DNA of 34,981 nucleotides from Chitinispirillia bacterium (GCA_009786575.1 WQRV01000010.1:1-34981), one strand, 5' to 3'. Counted from the first letter of the stretch, positions 1-10,373 are shown. Numbers and translations are program-made. Notes: generated by a model from the sequence alone, not told the origin.

Positions 1-100
1 CGTCCCCGGTCGCCCGCCAACGCATGGATTGCGTTATACGTTGAAATCAAACGCAATATCGTAATTCCGGCGGGCGATCGAGGGCGATCGCCCCTACAAA
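1..100. repeat. Nested inverted-repeat element (cgcccgcc/ggcgggcg outer, attgcgtt/aacgcaat inner) followed by the palindrome gggcgatcgccc
   Basis: tcgcccgcc (10-18) pairs with ggcgggcga (69-77); attgcgtt (28-35) pairs with aacgcaat (50-57); perfect 12-bp palindrome gggcgatcgccc at 82-93. May continue left of the window. Confidence 0.55.
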
Positions 101-162
101 ATCGTCTATTTTTATCATCCATTACAACAACAATTTCCCATTTGCCGCACATCCCCGCCTTT

Positions 163-307
163 TTTGTCTGAACCTTGATTTACATGATTAAAGGATTTCC
201 TTGATTAAAAATCAATGTCAAAACCCGGATTATCGGTGATTTTGACGTTGTCTTTTGACGTTTAATCATGTTAATCCTTTAATCAGGTAAATCATGTTTC
301 AGACAAT
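163..307. repeat. Imperfect ~44-bp terminal-inverted-repeat (MITE-like) element
   Basis: Left arm ttgtctgaaccttgatttacatgattaaaggatttccttgatt and the reverse complement of the right arm ttgtctgaaacatgatttacctgattaaaggattaacatgatt match with few mismatches. Confidence 0.7.
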
Positions 308-350
308 CAACGGCAACACACCGCCAAATTATTATTTGTACCACCCACCG

Positions 351-404
351 TGGCTTCGACTCCGCTCAGCCACCGGGACCGTTGCCTGAGCGGAGTCGAA
401 GGCA
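351..404. repeat. Short palindromic repeat containing cttcgactccgctcag / ctgagcggagtcgaag
   Basis: tggcttcgactccgctcagcca pairs with tgcctgagcggagtcgaaggca around a short loop. Confidence 0.7.
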
Positions 405-439
405 ACATTTGCGCCAAATTTACATTTACCGCAATCCCA

Positions 440-2404
440 TTACGGCAATACCATGATTTTACGTTTTTTAGACTCTTTTTTACCGGTCTGAGGGTTTGTG
501 GATTTTGCCGATATTACGTAGATTCCCGGGGTCAGGCGTCTGTTTGGGGTCCATTCGACCGATCCGTCGTCACGGCTTTGAAAGTCCCGGCTTCCCGGCC
601 CGTTTGTGTTCCAGCGCCCCAGCAGTTTCCCCTCTGTAGACACTATTGTTATCTCGCTGATTTCGCCGCCGGATATGTGTACGGTTTGGGACTGGCGGGG
701 CCTTACCACGTTCGGCAGTATGGCCAGGGGGGCGGTGTTTGGTTTCAGCGTATCCGGCTTGGTTGTGTCTATGTCTGCCGCGCTTCTTTCGATTTTTACG
801 GTTATGCTTCTGCTTGAGTTTCCGCTTCCGTTTGTGACGATTAGCAGGCAGCCTCCCTTATCCTTCCAGTTTTCGAGCGTGAAGTAGCCGCTGCCGCTCT
901 GGTTTATGGCTACCGGCGCTATCTCTGCGCTGTCGCTGTCCCGTTCCATTACCAATACGTTTGCCGCCCAGGTTTTGCCGGTTATTGAGGCGTCCCGCAC
1001 CCCGCTTATGCTGAGCACGAGCGTGTCGGCGTGGCTTGCCTGCGGGGTGTATAGGAAGAACCCCGCCGAGTGCGGCCTGACCGATTTGGTCTCCTGCGCC
1101 GCCGCGTCTGCCGCTGGGAGGGTCCAGGCGCCCATCAGTTCGGCGTCGCCGATGAACGTGCCGGGCCGGCGCGCCCGTTTGCCGGTGAAGTAGCTCTCGG
1201 CGTGGAATCTGTTTAGCAGCTCGGCCCAGCTCTTTTTTGCGTATTCCTGTGAGGCCAGCTCAATGTTTCTGTGGAAGGGCGGCGCCGCGTTGTCGCGGTT
1301 GTAAAAGTGGACGGCCTTAACGAGGCCGATGCTGTCGAGGGGGTTAGATTTTTCGTAAATGTACTTGAGGACGATCCCGTTCAGGTACTCGTCGCTGTTG
1401 CTTACGAGCGAGACCCTCGCCGGGTTTCTGAAGTAGCCGCCTATGTACTGCAGGTAGTCGTTTATCTCCGGGAACGCGATCTCCTCCATCAGCACCGCGG
1501 AGCCCTCGAGCCATCCGTAGGGAATGTCGTCCATGATGACGGTTCTGACCATCGCGTACTGCGGCGCGTGGAAAAACTCGTGCGCGGCGGTAACCAGCAC
1601 CGCGTCGTACGGCCGCTTGTCGTAGCCCATGCTTCCCCACATGTTAGACGGCCAGGAACTGTTGATCTCGATGTGGCTGGAGAAACCGTTGGCCGAGCTC
1701 ATGCGCCCGTCCTGCGGGTACGTCGCGCCGTAAAGGTTCTCATCGTTCAGGTTGGCGATTAGCACGTTGTAGCGGTCGGTCTCGCCGCTCGGCCCAGGCG
1801 TTGTGCGCGGTGCGGGGAAGCCGAAGCGGTCTATTATCATCGACCACGCGCTGTCGAGCCCGAACGCCGCCACGTCTACGTAGTCGGGGATGCCGTTGGG
1901 TATGGGGTAGCGATTGCGCCATGAAGACGGCCCGCCTCCGCCGTAGCCGATGGTGTCGGTAGCATCTACGCTATCTATGCCTGACGCCGTATAGAAGATC
2001 TTGAACCGGCCGGAGGGGGAGACGTACGACTCAAGGCCGGAGGGGATGGCGGTTGCTTCCTTGTAAAGCGCTTTGAATTCGGGAGTTAGGTCGTCCCACT
2101 TGCGCATTATAATCAAGAGGTCTTTTTGGGACGGGCGGATGGTGTTTCTTACGGTTTGGCGTTGCCCGGCGCGTTTTCCGCCATCAGAGTACGCGCGCCT
2201 GCTCTCGGCCCGGCCCTCGAAGAACGGGCGGAAGCGGGCCTCGATCCCGGCGGGGGGGAGGCCCGTTATGTCATCGGTATTGGCGCTTGATCCTGCGCGG
2301 GGCAATCCGCGGCTGCCGTTATCGTTAAGGGGAGGACGTTCCTTGGCGTGCGCGGACAGCGCAATCAGGATAATCAGGGCCGCCGTTTTTATAGTTTTAT
2401 TCAT
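440..2404 (-). CDS. Secreted putative zinc metalloprotease (MXAN_6640-like) with C-terminal FlgD/T9SS-like sorting domain
   Basis: Signal peptide MNKTIKTAALIILIALSAHA (start at 2404 preferred over the ORF-track start 2458); HExxH motif in AAHEFFHAPQY; C-terminal PGIYVISAKS...KKRKIMVLP beta-sandwich tail. Confidence 0.75.
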   Translation of the reverse strand: MNKTIKTAALIILIALSAHAKERPPLNDNGSRGLPRAGSSANTDDITGLPPAGIEARFRPFFEGRAESRRAYSDGGKRAGQRQTVRNTIRPSQKDLLIIMRKWDDLTPEFKALYKEATAIPSGLESYVSPSGRFKIFYTASGIDSVDATDTIGYGGGGPSSWRNRYPIPNGIPDYVDVAAFGLDSAWSMIIDRFGFPAPRTTPGPSGETDRYNVLIANLNDENLYGATYPQDGRMSSANGFSSHIEINSSWPSNMWGSMGYDKRPYDAVLVTAAHEFFHAPQYAMVRTVIMDDIPYGWLEGSAVLMEEIAFPEINDYLQYIGGYFRNPARVSLVSNSDEYLNGIVLKYIYEKSNPLDSIGLVKAVHFYNRDNAAPPFHRNIELASQEYAKKSWAELLNRFHAESYFTGKRARRPGTFIGDAELMGAWTLPAADAAAQETKSVRPHSAGFFLYTPQASHADTLVLSISGVRDASITGKTWAANVLVMERDSDSAEIAPVAINQSGSGYFTLENWKDKGGCLLIVTNGSGNSSRSITVKIERSAADIDTTKPDTLKPNTAPLAILPNVVRPRQSQTVHISGGEISEITIVSTEGKLLGRWNTNGPGSRDFQSRDDGSVEWTPNRRLTPGIYVISAKSTNPQTGKKESKKRKIMVLP

Positions 2405-2483
2405 GATTATCCTACCCGAAAAAATAAATAACAAAGGGCCGATAACTTGCGGAGGCACAAACGGTTATCGGCCCTGAAAATTA

Positions 2484-2558
2484 TGGTAGCGCTACGGGGA
2501 CTCGAACCCCGGTTTGATGGATGAGAACCACCTGTCCTAACCCCTAGACGATAGCGCC
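2484..2558 (-). tRNA. tRNA-Glu (anticodon CTC), CCA encoded
   Basis: Reverse complement GGCGCTATCGTCTAGGGGTTAGGACAGGTGGTTCTCATCCATCAAACCGGGGTTCGAGTCCCCGTAGCGCTACCA folds as a cloverleaf; anticodon loop TTCTCAT. Confidence 0.95.
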
Positions 2559-2565
2559 TTAAAAA

Positions 2566-2639
2566 TGGCTGGGGTGCAAGGATTCGAACCTCGATAACTG
2601 GAACCAGAATCCAGAGTCCTGCCGTTGGACGACACCCCA
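2566..2639 (-). tRNA. tRNA-Gln (anticodon CTG), CCA encoded
   Basis: Reverse complement TGGGGTGTCGTCCAACGGCAGGACTCTGGATTCTGGTTCCAGTTATCGAGGTTCGAATCCTTGCACCCCAGCCA; anticodon loop TTCTGGT. Confidence 0.95.
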
Positions 2640-2733
2640 ATTTGACCATCTTTTACTAATATAATTTACGGCGCCGCCAAAAAGCAAGAAAAAAATAAAA
2701 ATCGCCCGCGCCGCCAAAAAAAACATAAAATTA

Positions 2734-2763
2734 TTGACACGGTATGGGGCGTGAATGTAATTT
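2734..2763 (+). promoter_or_regulatory. Putative sigma70-type promoter for metF
   Basis: TTGACA (2734-2739), 18-bp spacer, TAATTT (2758-2763). Confidence 0.45.
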
Positions 2764-2789
2764 AATAGACTGGTTGCAAGTTATGGGAG

Positions 2790-2849
2790 TGGAGTTTGGA
2801 GTGTGGGGTTGACGTCAAAAAAATTCCAAACTCCACACTCCAAACTCCA
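2790..2849 (+). repeat. 17-bp perfect inverted repeat in the metF leader
   Basis: tggagtttggagtgtgg (2790-2806) and ccacactccaaactcca (2833-2849), 24 bp upstream of the metF ATG. Confidence 0.75.
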
Positions 2850-2873
2850 AACTAACAAAAACAGGCGGTTACT

Positions 2874-5140
<2,267 letters not shown>

Positions 5141-5167
5141 AAATAAGTTGTTGATATACGGATTGAA

Positions 5168-5195
5168 AAGGCGGCCAGCAATGGCCGCCTTTTTT
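5168..5195 (+). terminator. Rho-independent terminator after gdhA
   Basis: aaggcggcca-gcaa-tggccgcctt followed by a T-run. Confidence 0.9.
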
Positions 5196-5299
5196 ATGCG
5201 TTTTTGAAAAAAGATTTGAAGGCAGGGAGCGGTTTTGGGCAGGATTGGGTGGGTTTGTCGGGGATGTGGGTCTGCGGGGGCTAAAATAATCGCGAAAAG

Positions 5300-5328
5300 T
5301 TGATATTTTTTGGGCGATAACGTATATT
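5300..5328 (+). promoter_or_regulatory. Putative promoter for the FISUMP gene
   Basis: TTGATA (5300-5305), 17-bp spacer, TATATT (5323-5328). Confidence 0.5.
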
Positions 5329-5381
5329 TATGGTATGAATAGGCGGGCTGTTTAACAATTTAGAGCAAAGGATGGTGCAGT

Positions 5382-6245
5382 ATGATGGTATCTGTTCGTA
5401 AGGTTACGGGATTAGTTGCGGCGGTGGCGTTGGCGGCGGTGGTTGTGGCGGGGTGCGATGGGGATAATAATCCGGGAGACGGCCACACGCACAGTTGGGG
5501 TAACTGGAGCGTAACAACGCCGGCTACCTGCGACGCGCCCGGTTTGGAAATAAGATACTGTGCGCTTGATAACTCCCATACCGAAACCAAGACGATAGCG
5601 CAGCTGCCGGGTTCGAGTTGCGCGGCAGTTAGTACATTTACCGATTCGAGGGATGGGCAAACTTATCGTGCCGTGACGATAGGTACGCAGACGTGGATGG
5701 CGGAGAATCTGAATTACGACGCAGGAGACGGTAGTGTTTGTTATGATAGTTTGGCGTCCAATTGTGATACCTACGGCCGTTTGTATAATTGGGCAACGGT
5801 TATGGGGTTTGAATCAAAATGTAATTCAAGTACGTGCGCAAATCAGGTACAGAATCCGCATCAAGGAAAATGTCCTGCTGGCTGGCATGTGCCGAGTGAC
5901 GCGGAGTGGACGACATTAACGGGTTTTGTTGGTGGATTAACGGCAGGGACGAAGTTGAAATCAACAAGTGGTTGGAATAATCGTGATGACGGCGGTAGTG
6001 GCAACGGTACAGATGAATTCGGCTTTTCGGCTCTGCCCGGCGGCGCCGGCACCGGCGGCCTCGTCATCGGCGACTTCGGCTTTGCCGGCAACCTCGGCTA
6101 CTGGTTGAGCGCCACGGAGGACGATACGAGCAGCGCCTGGAACCGGAACATGAGTTACAACAACAACATCGTGCCCATGTTCAGACACGGTAAGATACTC
6201 CTGCAGAGCGTGCGTTGTGTTCGGGACTCCGCGGCCCCGCAATAG
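5382..6245 (+). CDS. Lipoprotein with Fibrobacter succinogenes major paralogous (FISUMP, Fib_succ_major) domain
   Basis: Lipobox VVAGC; TDSRDGQTYRAVTIGTQTWMAENLNY..., CPAGWHVPSDAEWTTL, GTDEFGFSALPGG, GYWLSATED...SVRCVRD. Confidence 0.9.
   Translation: MMVSVRKVTGLVAAVALAAVVVAGCDGDNNPGDGHTHSWGNWSVTTPATCDAPGLEIRYCALDNSHTETKTIAQLPGSSCAAVSTFTDSRDGQTYRAVTIGTQTWMAENLNYDAGDGSVCYDSLASNCDTYGRLYNWATVMGFESKCNSSTCANQVQNPHQGKCPAGWHVPSDAEWTTLTGFVGGLTAGTKLKSTSGWNNRDDGGSGNGTDEFGFSALPGGAGTGGLVIGDFGFAGNLGYWLSATEDDTSSAWNRNMSYNNNIVPMFRHGKILLQSVRCVRDSAAPQ
6096..6225 (+). other. Candidate DGR variable-repeat-like segment at the FISUMP C-terminus
   Basis: GYWLSATEDDTSSAWNRNMSYNNNIVPMFRHGKILLQSVRCVRD resembles C-terminal variable repeats of C-type-lectin-fold DGR targets; mixed AAC and AAC-derivable codons precede an SVRCVRD tail. 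Confidence 0.35.
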
Positions 6246-6323
6246 CGCAGCAACCGCAAGCCGCTGCTCCGAGCCGCGCTTTTTGCGGCACGTGCCGTGG
6301 CCGTTATGTTTTGAGGAATGTGC

Positions 6324-6357
6324 GGGGAGGCCGGTAGTCCGGCCTTCCCTTTATTTT
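6324..6357 (+). terminator. Rho-independent terminator downstream of the FISUMP gene
   Basis: gggaggccgg-tagt-ccggccttccc then tttattttt. Confidence 0.8.
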
Positions 6358-6431
6358 TGGGAATTATATGATAAATGCCAATTTATTGACCGCTATTAAC
6401 CGTATTTTCCACTAAATCGGGTGTTGAGCCA

Positions 6432-6531
6432 TTATGTTTTGTCGGTGCATTGAACATACGTGGTACCGTATACGGGGCCTCTTTTCCCAGTATACGGTAT
6501 CACGACAGCACAATGCACCGACAAAACATAA
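6432..6531. repeat. 100-bp nested near-perfect palindrome
   Basis: Outer 21-bp perfect arms (6432-6452 / 6511-6531), symmetric 6x6 internal loop, inner 15-bp arms (6459-6473 / 6490-6504) with one G.T pair. Confidence 0.9.
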
Positions 6532-6640
6532 TCCCATCGTCTTTTAAAGTCAAAGTCAAAGATAAATGGCCGACCGGTTCGGGGCGCTTAAACACTCTTC
6601 TGTATGGCCTCATGCGTTTACCGAGGCCGGTGTAGCAATG

Positions 6641-7867
6641 TCAGCAATCAACAATCACTTCCTCCCCGCCGACCATTACAAACGCTACCTTGGGGTCCGA
6701 CATTACTAATCTTTCCAGCAAATCTTCCCCGGCCTCATACGGGAAGCGCACCCCTACGATGTCGGCGCACTTGGCGGGCGCGATGCTTCCCAGTTTGTCG
6801 GATGCCCGGAGCGCCGCCGCCGGATTTTTCGTTACCCATCCGAACAGTTCCTGCGCGCTGATATGCGGGTATTCCCGCTTCAGTTCGAACAGGTCATCGA
6901 ACAGGTTTGTCCCCCCGGCGGCGACTATCCCTTCTGTCCCTAAGCAAATCTTAATTCCCCGGTTCCTCGCGAGCTCTACCGGGAAATCTTTGTGCCCCAT
7001 TACCTTGCTGTATCCCCGGCATATCGTGATGAACGCCCGTTTTGCCGCGAGGAGCCCGAGGTCGTAGCCCGTTACGTAGTTGCAGTGGTAGAGTATTGCG
7101 CGCGAGGGGATCAGGTTTTCGGAGATGGCGTATTGCACGGGCCCAAGGCGCGATTCGCCGGCGGGCCAGGGGTATTTGCGCGTTTGGCTGAAGAAGAAGT
7201 CGCCGGTTTGGTCGCAGAACGCCTGCATCTCCTCGGCGCTCTCGGCGGCGTGGCAGGCCCAGAGGCAGTTTGTGCCGTAGCCCTGCTCGATTATCTTGCG
7301 GTGCCCGCGGGGGGAGAGCGAGTAGACCGCGTGCGGGGCTGTGCCGTAGCCGAACGCCGGCCCGCCGCGCTCGTCGGCCATCCACGCCCGCACCTGCTCT
7401 ATGCCCTCGTTGAGAAACTCCTCGTCGGCGATCTCCCTGATGATCACCGCGCGCACGGCCTCGCCGGCGAGCGCCTCGGCGGAGAGGCCGGTGCGCGTGG
7501 TGTCGGCTACGGTTGTGATGCCCTGCGCCACCATCTCCCGCGCGCTGAGCTTGATTCCGCTGCGCACTTGCCCGGTGGTCAGCTGGCGCATGCGCGAGTA
7601 TTTGGAGCTGTTCCAGGCGGTGTAGGACTCGCCGGGCTCCTTGGTGTAGCTCCTTATGGGCGCCTCCTCGAGGTGCGTGTGCATGTTGATGAGCCCCGGC
7701 AGGAGCAGGATGTCGCCGAGGTTTACCGTTCGCTCGTCGGCCGACCGCCGCACCGCGCCGCGCGGCCCGACCTCGGCGATGGCCCCGCCGCAGACCGACA
7801 CGGCCCCGTTGTGCATGATCTCCCCGGTATCGAGCAGGATGTGTTTGGCGAAGTAGACGGTTGTCAT
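6641..7867 (-). CDS. Amidohydrolase (cytosine deaminase/ATZ-TRZ-like; possibly aminodeoxyfutalosine deaminase-like)
   Basis: LPGLINMHTHLE, WACHAAES, ILYHCNYV, CLGTEG. Start MTTVYFAKHILL at 7867 preferred over the ORF-track start 7909. Confidence 0.8.
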   Translation of the reverse strand: MTTVYFAKHILLDTGEIMHNGAVSVCGGAIAEVGPRGAVRRSADERTVNLGDILLLPGLINMHTHLEEAPIRSYTKEPGESYTAWNSSKYSRMRQLTTGQVRSGIKLSAREMVAQGITTVADTTRTGLSAEALAGEAVRAVIIREIADEEFLNEGIEQVRAWMADERGGPAFGYGTAPHAVYSLSPRGHRKIIEQGYGTNCLWACHAAESAEEMQAFCDQTGDFFFSQTRKYPWPAGESRLGPVQYAISENLIPSRAILYHCNYVTGYDLGLLAAKRAFITICRGYSKVMGHKDFPVELARNRGIKICLGTEGIVAAGGTNLFDDLFELKREYPHISAQELFGWVTKNPAAALRASDKLGSIAPAKCADIVGVRFPYEAGEDLLERLVMSDPKVAFVMVGGEEVIVDC

Positions 7868-7999
7868 TTGTAGAATATAATATTTTGGCGGGGCGGGTAC
7901 TGCGGTCAAAAATAATTTCGCCCCACCCGTCCGCTATAATATATATTTATGGATAGGCAGGCGGTTTATATCAGATAACAGAACAGCCAAGGCGGTTTT

Positions 8000-9127
8000 A
8001 TGGGTTCGGAGCGCAGGACAATATTGCTGGTTGACGACGACTTGACCAATTTGACGGTGGGGCGGAACGCGCTTGAGGAGCAATACGACGTTCTGACCCT
8101 GAATTCGGGGGCGCGGCTCATCAAGATGCTTGCGCGCAGCATCCCCGATCTGATCCTTTTGGATGTCGAGATGCCCGAGATGAACGGCTACGAGACGATC
8201 AGGGCGATTAAGGCCAACCCCGGCACGGCCAACATCCCGGTGATCTTCCTTACGGCCAAGAGCGACGGCGAGAGCGAGCTTGAGGGGCTGTCGCTCGGCG
8301 CGGTTGACTACATCACCAAGCCTTTTTCCGCGCCGCTTCTGCTCAAGCGCATTGAGCTGCACCTGCTTGTGGAGTCGCAGAAGGGCGAGCTTGTGCAGCA
8401 GAAGGACGAGTTGGCGCGGCTCAACACCGGCCTGCAGGGGATGGTGGAGGCCAAGACCAAGACCGTGGTGGAGCTGCAGGACGCGCTTTTGCGGACAATG
8501 GCGGAGCTCGTGGAGTGGCGCGACGACATCACCGGCGGGCACATCGAGCGGACGCAGGGGTATTTAGAAACGCTGCTCAACGCCATGGGCCGCCAAAATG
8601 TCTACATGGAGGAGATGGCCAAGTGGGACGTGAAGCTCGTTCTCCAGTCGGCCCAGCTGCACGACGTGGGGAAGATCGCCATTAAAGACAGCATCCTCAA
8701 CAAGCCGGGGCGGCTCACGCCCGAGGAGTTCGAGGAGATCAAGAAGCACACCACGTTCGGCGGCAAGGTCATAGACAAGATCAAGGAGGGGACGAGCGGG
8801 CAGGCGTTTCTGGACTACGCAAAGATTTTCGCCGTCACGCACCACGAGAAGTGGGACGGCACTGGGTACCCGGGCGGGCTGAAGGGGGAGGATATCCCGC
8901 TTCTGGGCCGGCTGATGGCGATTGCGGACGTATACGACGCGCTGCGGTCCGACCGCCCGTACAAGACGGCGTTTACGCACGCCGACGCGGTCAAGATAAT
9001 AATGGAGGGCAAGGGGACGCATTTTGACCCGGTGCTTGTAGACCTGTTTTTGGGCGTTGCGGACGAGTTCGACAAAACAGCCGAGCGGCTCAAGTCGGCT
9101 GCCGTTAACACGGTGACGAGGGATTGA
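8000..9127 (+). CDS. Response regulator with HD-GYP output domain (RpfG-type)
   Basis: REC: ILLVDDDLTN...LILLDVEMPEMNG...YITKPF; HD-GYP: LHDVGKIAIKD...HHEKWDGTGYPGGLKG. Confidence 0.93.
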   Translation: MGSERRTILLVDDDLTNLTVGRNALEEQYDVLTLNSGARLIKMLARSIPDLILLDVEMPEMNGYETIRAIKANPGTANIPVIFLTAKSDGESELEGLSLGAVDYITKPFSAPLLLKRIELHLLVESQKGELVQQKDELARLNTGLQGMVEAKTKTVVELQDALLRTMAELVEWRDDITGGHIERTQGYLETLLNAMGRQNVYMEEMAKWDVKLVLQSAQLHDVGKIAIKDSILNKPGRLTPEEFEEIKKHTTFGGKVIDKIKEGTSGQAFLDYAKIFAVTHHEKWDGTGYPGGLKGEDIPLLGRLMAIADVYDALRSDRPYKTAFTHADAVKIIMEGKGTHFDPVLVDLFLGVADEFDKTAERLKSAAVNTVTRD

Positions 9128-9131
9128 CGGG

Positions 9132-10373
9132 ATGAGAGACGCGTTGACGGTTACGGATGTTTTCAGATGGAGACGGCCCGGCAAAGTTGTTACGGCGGTT
9201 TGCGTGTTTCTTATGCTGCCTCTGGCGCTTTGCCTCTCATGCGACAGCGCGTCGAAGCAGCAGGCGCGGCAGGCGAAGCAGCAGCAGTACATCCTTATAG
9301 GCGCGCTCTTCCCGCTTACCGGCGGGCACTGCGACGAGGGGATCCGCGCGTTCAACGGCCTGCAGCAGGCGCGCTCAGACATCAACGATGCCGGCGGGGT
9401 GCTGGGGAAAAAGCTCGATATCATTATTCTCGATGATAAGGGGGACGAGGAGTACGTCGTCAGGCAGTATCAGGCCCTCAAGGAGCGCGGCGTCGCCGCG
9501 GTGATAGGCTCCAGTTTTTCAGATGTTACGATGGCGCTTGCCAGGGCCGCGGAGGGGGACGGCATCCCCATTATTTCTCCTACCGCCACCAACCCGGCGG
9601 TTACGGAGGGGCGCAGGAATGTGTTCCGGGTTACCTATTTAGACGACGTGCAGGCGGCGGTGGTCGCCGGGTTCGCACTTAGAACGCTGTCCGCCAAAAC
9701 AGCGCTGGTTATTCGCGGCGACAGCAGGTTCGACGCGCTGGCGGATGTTTTTTCGGCCGCTTTTAATGAGGGCGGCGGGCGCGTTGCTGGGGCCGAGCGT
9801 TATACCGGTCCGGCGCAATTCGACGATATCCTCAAAAAATACAAGAGCCGCCGGCCCGACGTTATATTCTGCGCGGCCGACTACGTAGATGCCGCGCAGC
9901 TGGCCGAGGCGGTGCACAGCGCCGGGTTCGAAGGCACGCGGCTTCTCGGCACCGATGCCTGGGACGGCATACTGAGCTTCGCGCACAATATAGACGCCAT
10001 GGAGCGCGTCTACTACGCCGCGCCGTTCGCGTTCGACGAGCCCGACCCCAAGATCACGCGGTTCTCTCAGGCCTACTTCGACAACTTCAGCTACACGCCC
10101 ATAAGCACCGCGGCGCTTACCTACTCGGCCGTGCAGATACTCGTGGCCGCGATGGAGAAGCACGGCACGGAAGCGGGCGGCGTCAAACCGGGATCCGCAT
10201 CCCTTGTTGATGTCATAAGGGGCAGCGAGTTCGACATCATCACGGGAAAGATCCGGTTTGACGAAAACAATAATCCCATCAGCCCGGACTCGTATGTGCA
10301 CATCATGCAGATAAAGGGCGGGTACTACGCCTCGGTAGAGAAAATCCGGTTGAACGGGAGAGTTGACAAATGA
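9132..10373 (+). CDS. Periplasmic amino-acid-binding-like lipoprotein (LivJ-type ABC substrate-binding fold)
   Basis: CLSCDS lipobox-like site; ILIGALFPLTGGHCDEGIRAFNGLQQARSDINDAGGVLGKKLDIIILDDKGDE. Confidence 0.85.
   Translation: MRDALTVTDVFRWRRPGKVVTAVCVFLMLPLALCLSCDSASKQQARQAKQQQYILIGALFPLTGGHCDEGIRAFNGLQQARSDINDAGGVLGKKLDIIILDDKGDEEYVVRQYQALKERGVAAVIGSSFSDVTMALARAAEGDGIPIISPTATNPAVTEGRRNVFRVTYLDDVQAAVVAGFALRTLSAKTALVIRGDSRFDALADVFSAAFNEGGGRVAGAERYTGPAQFDDILKKYKSRRPDVIFCAADYVDAAQLAEAVHSAGFEGTRLLGTDAWDGILSFAHNIDAMERVYYAAPFAFDEPDPKITRFSQAYFDNFSYTPISTAALTYSAVQILVAAMEKHGTEAGGVKPGSASLVDVIRGSEFDIITGKIRFDENNNPISPDSYVHIMQIKGGYYASVEKIRLNGRVDK

Noticed and set aside
82-93. Cyanobacterial HIP1 octamer (gcgatcgc)
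   Set aside because: A single occurrence inside a palindromic repeat; gene content is not cyanobacterial.
2734-2873. SAM riboswitch upstream of metF
   Set aside because: No SAM-I/II/III/IV-type core recognised; the structure is a single simple inverted repeat.
6432-6531. Integron attC site
   Set aside because: The palindrome lacks recognisable RYYYAAC/GTTRRRY core sites and there is no integrase or cassette array in the window.
6992-7873. 293-aa ORF antisense to the amidohydrolase
   Set aside because: Mirror of a real gene with strong codon bias; composition (Val/Arg/Gly/Leu-rich) typical of spurious antisense frames.
5382-7900. Complete DGR locus
   Set aside because: No reverse transcriptase motif or A-rich template repeat was seen in any ORF or intergenic region here; only a variable-repeat-like target can be argued.
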